Below, piece by piece: positions 6,547 through 8,370 of a stretch of DNA of 8,370 nt; within the stretch, counting starts at the first letter, position 1, and every line of letters starts with the position of its first letter. Location of the stretch: NCBI GenBank assembly GCA_036397835.1, contig DASWIG010000620.1, forward strand, positions 1-8,370, given 5' to 3'. The position numbers were made by a program, and so were the translations under genes. Below the pieces are notes generated by a model. It saw only the letters and a program-made list of their open reading frames with translations, was not told where the DNA came from and did no database searches. Origin of the DNA: DASWIG01 sp036397835 (lineage in GTDB: Bacteria > Acidobacteriota > Thermoanaerobaculia > Multivoradales > J023).

Positions 6547-7296
6547 GTGACCAACGGTACTGAGAAAAAAGGACTGAGCCCGCTGGCGTGGATCGGCATC
6601 GGCTGCGGCGCGCTGGTCGTCCTCGGCGGCATCGCCCTGGCGGCGCTGGTGGGTTTCGGCGTGTTCAAAGCCAAGGAATTCGCCGCCGAGCTGGAGAAGA
6701 ACCCGGCCAAGGTGGCGGCCGAGACCGCGGTGCGCTTCAACCCCGAGCTCGAGCTGCTCGAGAGCGACGACGAGGCCGGGACCATCACCTTCCGCAACAA
6801 AAAGACCGGCGAGGTGGCGACCCTGAGCTTCGAGGACATGGCCGAAGGCAAGTTCAGCCTCACCACCGAGGAAGGCACCTTCTCGCTCGACGCCTCCGCC
6901 GGCGGGGAGGGCGGCGGCATGACGATCTCGGGACCCGAGGGCGAGGCCCGCTTCGGTGCCGGCGCCTCGCTCGCGAACGTGCCCGATTGGGTGCCGATCT
7001 ATCCCGGCGCCGCGGAGACCCAGGGGAGCTACCACGCCGAGACTCCGGAAGGCGTGTCGGGCATCGTCGCGTGCAAGAGCGCCGACGCGGCTGACAAGGT
7101 CGTCGACTACTACCGGGAAGAGCTCGAGGCCGCCGGCTTCGAGATCACCGGCCAGAGCACCAACACCACGCCCCAGGGCAGCTTCTCCTCGCTCACCGCG
7201 GAGCTTGCGGAGGAAGGACGGACGCTCGCCGTCGGCGTCGTCGGCCAGGAGGGCGAGACCCAGATCACGATCAACTACAACCGCAAGGCTCAGTAG
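6547..7296 (+). CDS. Single-pass membrane protein of unknown function
   Basis: The protein has 249 residues with a GTG start. After a short polar N-terminus (1-12, VTNGTEKKGLSP) there is one strongly hydrophobic helix (about 13-40) without an obvious signal peptidase site, so the rest is probably anchored outside the cytoplasm. Residues 41-65 are charged and probably helical. Residues 66-140 are acidic and beta-like with a glycine-rich loop (119-124). Residues 145-245 look like a compact domain: a PDWVPIYPGA segment (146-155), then a strand, a helix with VVDYYREELEAAGFEI (185-200), and further strands to the end. I have an impression of similar 'W-P-Y-P-G plus YY-EL-AGF' domains in uncharacterised acidobacterial proteins, but cannot name a family. 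The 44-bp gap after the kinase suggests cotranscription. No enzyme motif is visible. Confidence 0.85.
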   Translation: MTNGTEKKGLSPLAWIGIGCGALVVLGGIALAALVGFGVFKAKEFAAELEKNPAKVAAETAVRFNPELELLESDDEAGTITFRNKKTGEVATLSFEDMAEGKFSLTTEEGTFSLDASAGGEGGGMTISGPEGEARFGAGASLANVPDWVPIYPGAAETQGSYHAETPEGVSGIVACKSADAADKVVDYYREELEAAGFEITGQSTNTTPQGSFSSLTAELAEEGRTLAVGVVGQEGETQITINYNRKAQ

Positions 7297-7299
7297 GCA

Positions 7300-7318
7300 C
7301 CGGCATCCCCGGCGCCGG
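7300..7318. terminator. Weak hairpin in the convergent gap
   Basis: CCGGC (7300-7304) and GCCGG (7314-7318) could form a 5-bp stem with a 9-nt loop in the 28-bp gap between two convergent genes. There is no T-tract. It is offered only as the best terminator candidate in this gap. Confidence 0.2.
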
Positions 7319-7324
7319 CCGCGG

Positions 7325-8086
7325 TCATCCCTTCACCAGTCCGAGCACGGCGTCGTGGACGAGCCCGTTGGTGCCCACGGCGCTGCCGCCGCGGATTCCG
7401 GATCGGCCGTGGAGATCGGTGAAGCGCCCACCGGCTTCTTCGATGATCGGCTTCACCGCCGCCACGTCCCACACGGCGACCACCGGGTCGATCATCACCT
7501 CGGCGCGTCCGGTGGCGACCAGGGCGTAGCCGTAGCAGTCCCCCCAGGTGCGGCGCAACCCGGCGGCGGCGAAGAGACGGTCGAGCCGGCCGTCGGTGGG
7601 GACGTCGCTCGTCGTCACCAGGCCGCGGCCGAGCTCGCCGACCTGCGACACCCCGGCGCGCGCGCCGTTCCACCAGCAGCCGCCGCCCGAGCAGGCCCAC
7701 ACCGTCTCGCCGAGGGCCGGCAGGTGGATCACGCCGAGCGCCGTCTCGCCGCCGATCTCGAGCCCCACCAGCACGCCGTAGAGCGGCACCCCGTGGACGA
7801 AGGAGCGCGTGCCGTCGATCGGGTCGAGGATCCACACCCGGCCGCTTTCGCCCGCGTCGGCGCCGAATTCCTCGCCGACGATCCCGTCGGCGGGGAAGCG
7901 CGCGCCGATCTCCCGGCGCAGCAGCTCCTCGGCGCACCGGTCCGCCGCCGTGACCGGCGTGCCGTCGGCCTTGAGGTCGGCCTCGACGCCGTGGCGGAAA
8001 TACTCCAGCGTCACCTCGCCGGCGCGCCGCGCAAGCTGGACGGCGAACTCGGTCAGCTCGCTCAGGGTAGGGCCTTGCTGCGTCAT
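7325..8086 (-). CDS. hisN: Histidinol-phosphatase, inositol monophosphatase family (HisN type)
   Basis: This 253-residue cytoplasmic, Mg2+-dependent phosphatase probably hydrolyses L-histidinol phosphate to histidinol, the penultimate part of histidine biosynthesis. The metal-binding motifs of the family are complete: GEEFG (71-75), DPIDGT (88-93) and the late Asp in WDVAA (206-210). The stretch RRTWGDCYGYALVATGRAEV (178-197) and the ending EEAGGRFTDLHG (216-227) are closer to the HisN subgroup than to SuhB-type inositol phosphatases, so HisN is preferred. Inositol-1-phosphatase remains the alternative. The length is normal for the family. ATG 8086 is preceded by GAGGAG at only two bases' spacing, and no better start is nearby. 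No other histidine genes are visible. It converges on the small membrane protein gene, 28 bp apart. Confidence 0.85.
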   Translation of the reverse strand: MTQQGPTLSELTEFAVQLARRAGEVTLEYFRHGVEADLKADGTPVTAADRCAEELLRREIGARFPADGIVGEEFGADAGESGRVWILDPIDGTRSFVHGVPLYGVLVGLEIGGETALGVIHLPALGETVWACSGGGCWWNGARAGVSQVGELGRGLVTTSDVPTDGRLDRLFAAAGLRRTWGDCYGYALVATGRAEVMIDPVVAVWDVAAVKPIIEEAGGRFTDLHGRSGIRGGSAVGTNGLVHDAVLGLVKG

Positions 8087-8101
8087 CGCTCCTCGGCGCA
8101 G

Positions 8102-8198
8102 CGATCATAGCAGCGGCGCCGCCGAAGGCCACCAGCAGCAGCATCGACACCCGGCGCGTCTCGAGCGAGCCCGCCACCTGCTCCTCCAGCAGACGGCG
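8102..8198 (-). pseudogene. Possible remnant of an ADOP/MacB-type ABC permease
   Basis: Between the flippase-like stop and hisN, the minus strand reads RRLLEEQVAGSLETRR followed by VSMLLLVAFGGAAAMIAA. Almost every third codon position is G or C, as in the real genes. The pattern SL-x2-RR-x2-MLLL-x2-F-x3-A-x3-AA resembles the start of a late membrane helix in acidobacterial ADOP permeases, where the RR is typically followed by a hydrophobic LL/F/A/LA run. It breaks off after about 32 codons into hisN. It is in the same frame as the preceding TAA, so it could instead be a former extension of the flippase-like protein. The match is from memory of the family. Confidence 0.3.
8104..8109 (-). promoter_or_regulatory. 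Candidate -10 element for hisN
   Basis: On the minus strand TATGAT lies 17 bases before the hisN ATG. Read with GTGGCC 17 bp further upstream (3 of 6 positions of the -35 consensus), it would give a very short leader of about 10 nt. It is the same hexamer as the kinase candidate. Support is weak. Confidence 0.3.
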
Positions 8199-8370
8199 TT
8201 ACCCTCGCCGTTCTCGGAGCCGCCAGCCTAAAAGCGCGCTCAGCAGGTCGCCGCCGGTGGTCACGAGACGCAGCGCCAGGGCCAGCGCCGCGGCGCGGGC
8301 CGGACCCACGAGCGGCTCGAGCGCCAGGGCGAGCACGGCTTCGCGCACGCCGACGCCGGCCGGCGCCCCG
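8199..8370 (-). CDS. C-terminal end of a flippase-like membrane protein (LPG_synthase_TM / UPF0104 family), partial
   Basis: The frame runs in from the right edge and ends at TAA (8201-8199), giving 56 residues. It opens with GAPAGVGVREAVLALALEP, matching the conserved P-(G/A)-G-x-G-x-R-E motif that precedes the last helices of lysylphosphatidylglycerol synthase-type and polyprenyl-glycan flippase-like membrane proteins. A hydrophobic segment with RLVTTGGDLLSALLGW follows, and a basic tail RLRERRG closes it, as expected at a cytoplasmic C-terminus. Which member of this broad family it is cannot be told without the N-terminal part. It lies upstream of hisN on the same strand, separated by about 110 bp. 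Confidence 0.65.
   Translation of the reverse strand, partial: GAPAGVGVREAVLALALEPLVGPARAAALALALRLVTTGGDLLSALLGWRLRERRG

Noticed and set aside
6565..6571. AAAAAAG slippery heptamer near the start of the small membrane protein gene
   Set aside because: It is read as GAG AAA AAA GGA, not in the A-AAA-AAG phase needed for classic -1 slippage. The frame continues normally through a full-length product.

Overview
The window is very GC-rich bacterial DNA (about 70% or more by eye) and gene-dense. It looks chromosomal: I see no insertion sequence, phage gene, CRISPR array, tRNA or rRNA. Three features point to Acidobacteriota or a relative such as Planctomycetota: an ECF sigma factor of the type common in those phyla, a periplasmic-propeller hybrid histidine kinase, and a short fragment resembling the acidobacterial ADOP/MacB permease family. 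The lineage is an inference from gene content only.

Left part (1-2721). After the last 17 codons of an upstream ORF comes a CPA2/Kef-type cation:proton antiporter (79-2124, +). It has a transmembrane exchanger domain, a degenerate RCK/TrkA-N domain and, unusually, a C-terminal UBP-type zinc finger. It converges, with a 9-bp gap, on an ECF sigma factor gene (2134-2721, -). An inverted repeat covers both stop codons.

Middle (2722-7296). A 205-bp divergent intergenic region separates the sigma factor from a 1191-residue hybrid two-component protein (2927-6502, +). That protein has a signal peptide, about 14 propeller blades, a Y_Y_Y domain, one membrane helix, a histidine kinase core and a terminal receiver domain. 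It has no DNA-binding output domain. A short gap containing a perfect 12-bp palindrome leads to a small single-pass membrane protein of unknown function (6547-7296, +), probably in the same transcript.

Right part (7297-8370). On the minus strand lie a HisN-type histidinol-phosphatase of the inositol monophosphatase family (7325-8086), a roughly 110-bp gap that appears to hold a fragment of an ADOP-type permease, and the C-terminal end of a flippase-like (LPG_synthase_TM/UPF0104) membrane protein running off the window (8199-8370).

How the genes relate: the sigma factor and the hybrid kinase share a divergent regulatory region, and the kinase lacks its own output, so a regulatory link is possible but unproven. 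The antiporter, the phosphatase and the flippase-like gene look like independent housekeeping or accessory genes. The most unusual item is the antiporter-zinc finger fusion. I found no convincing multi-gene novel system.
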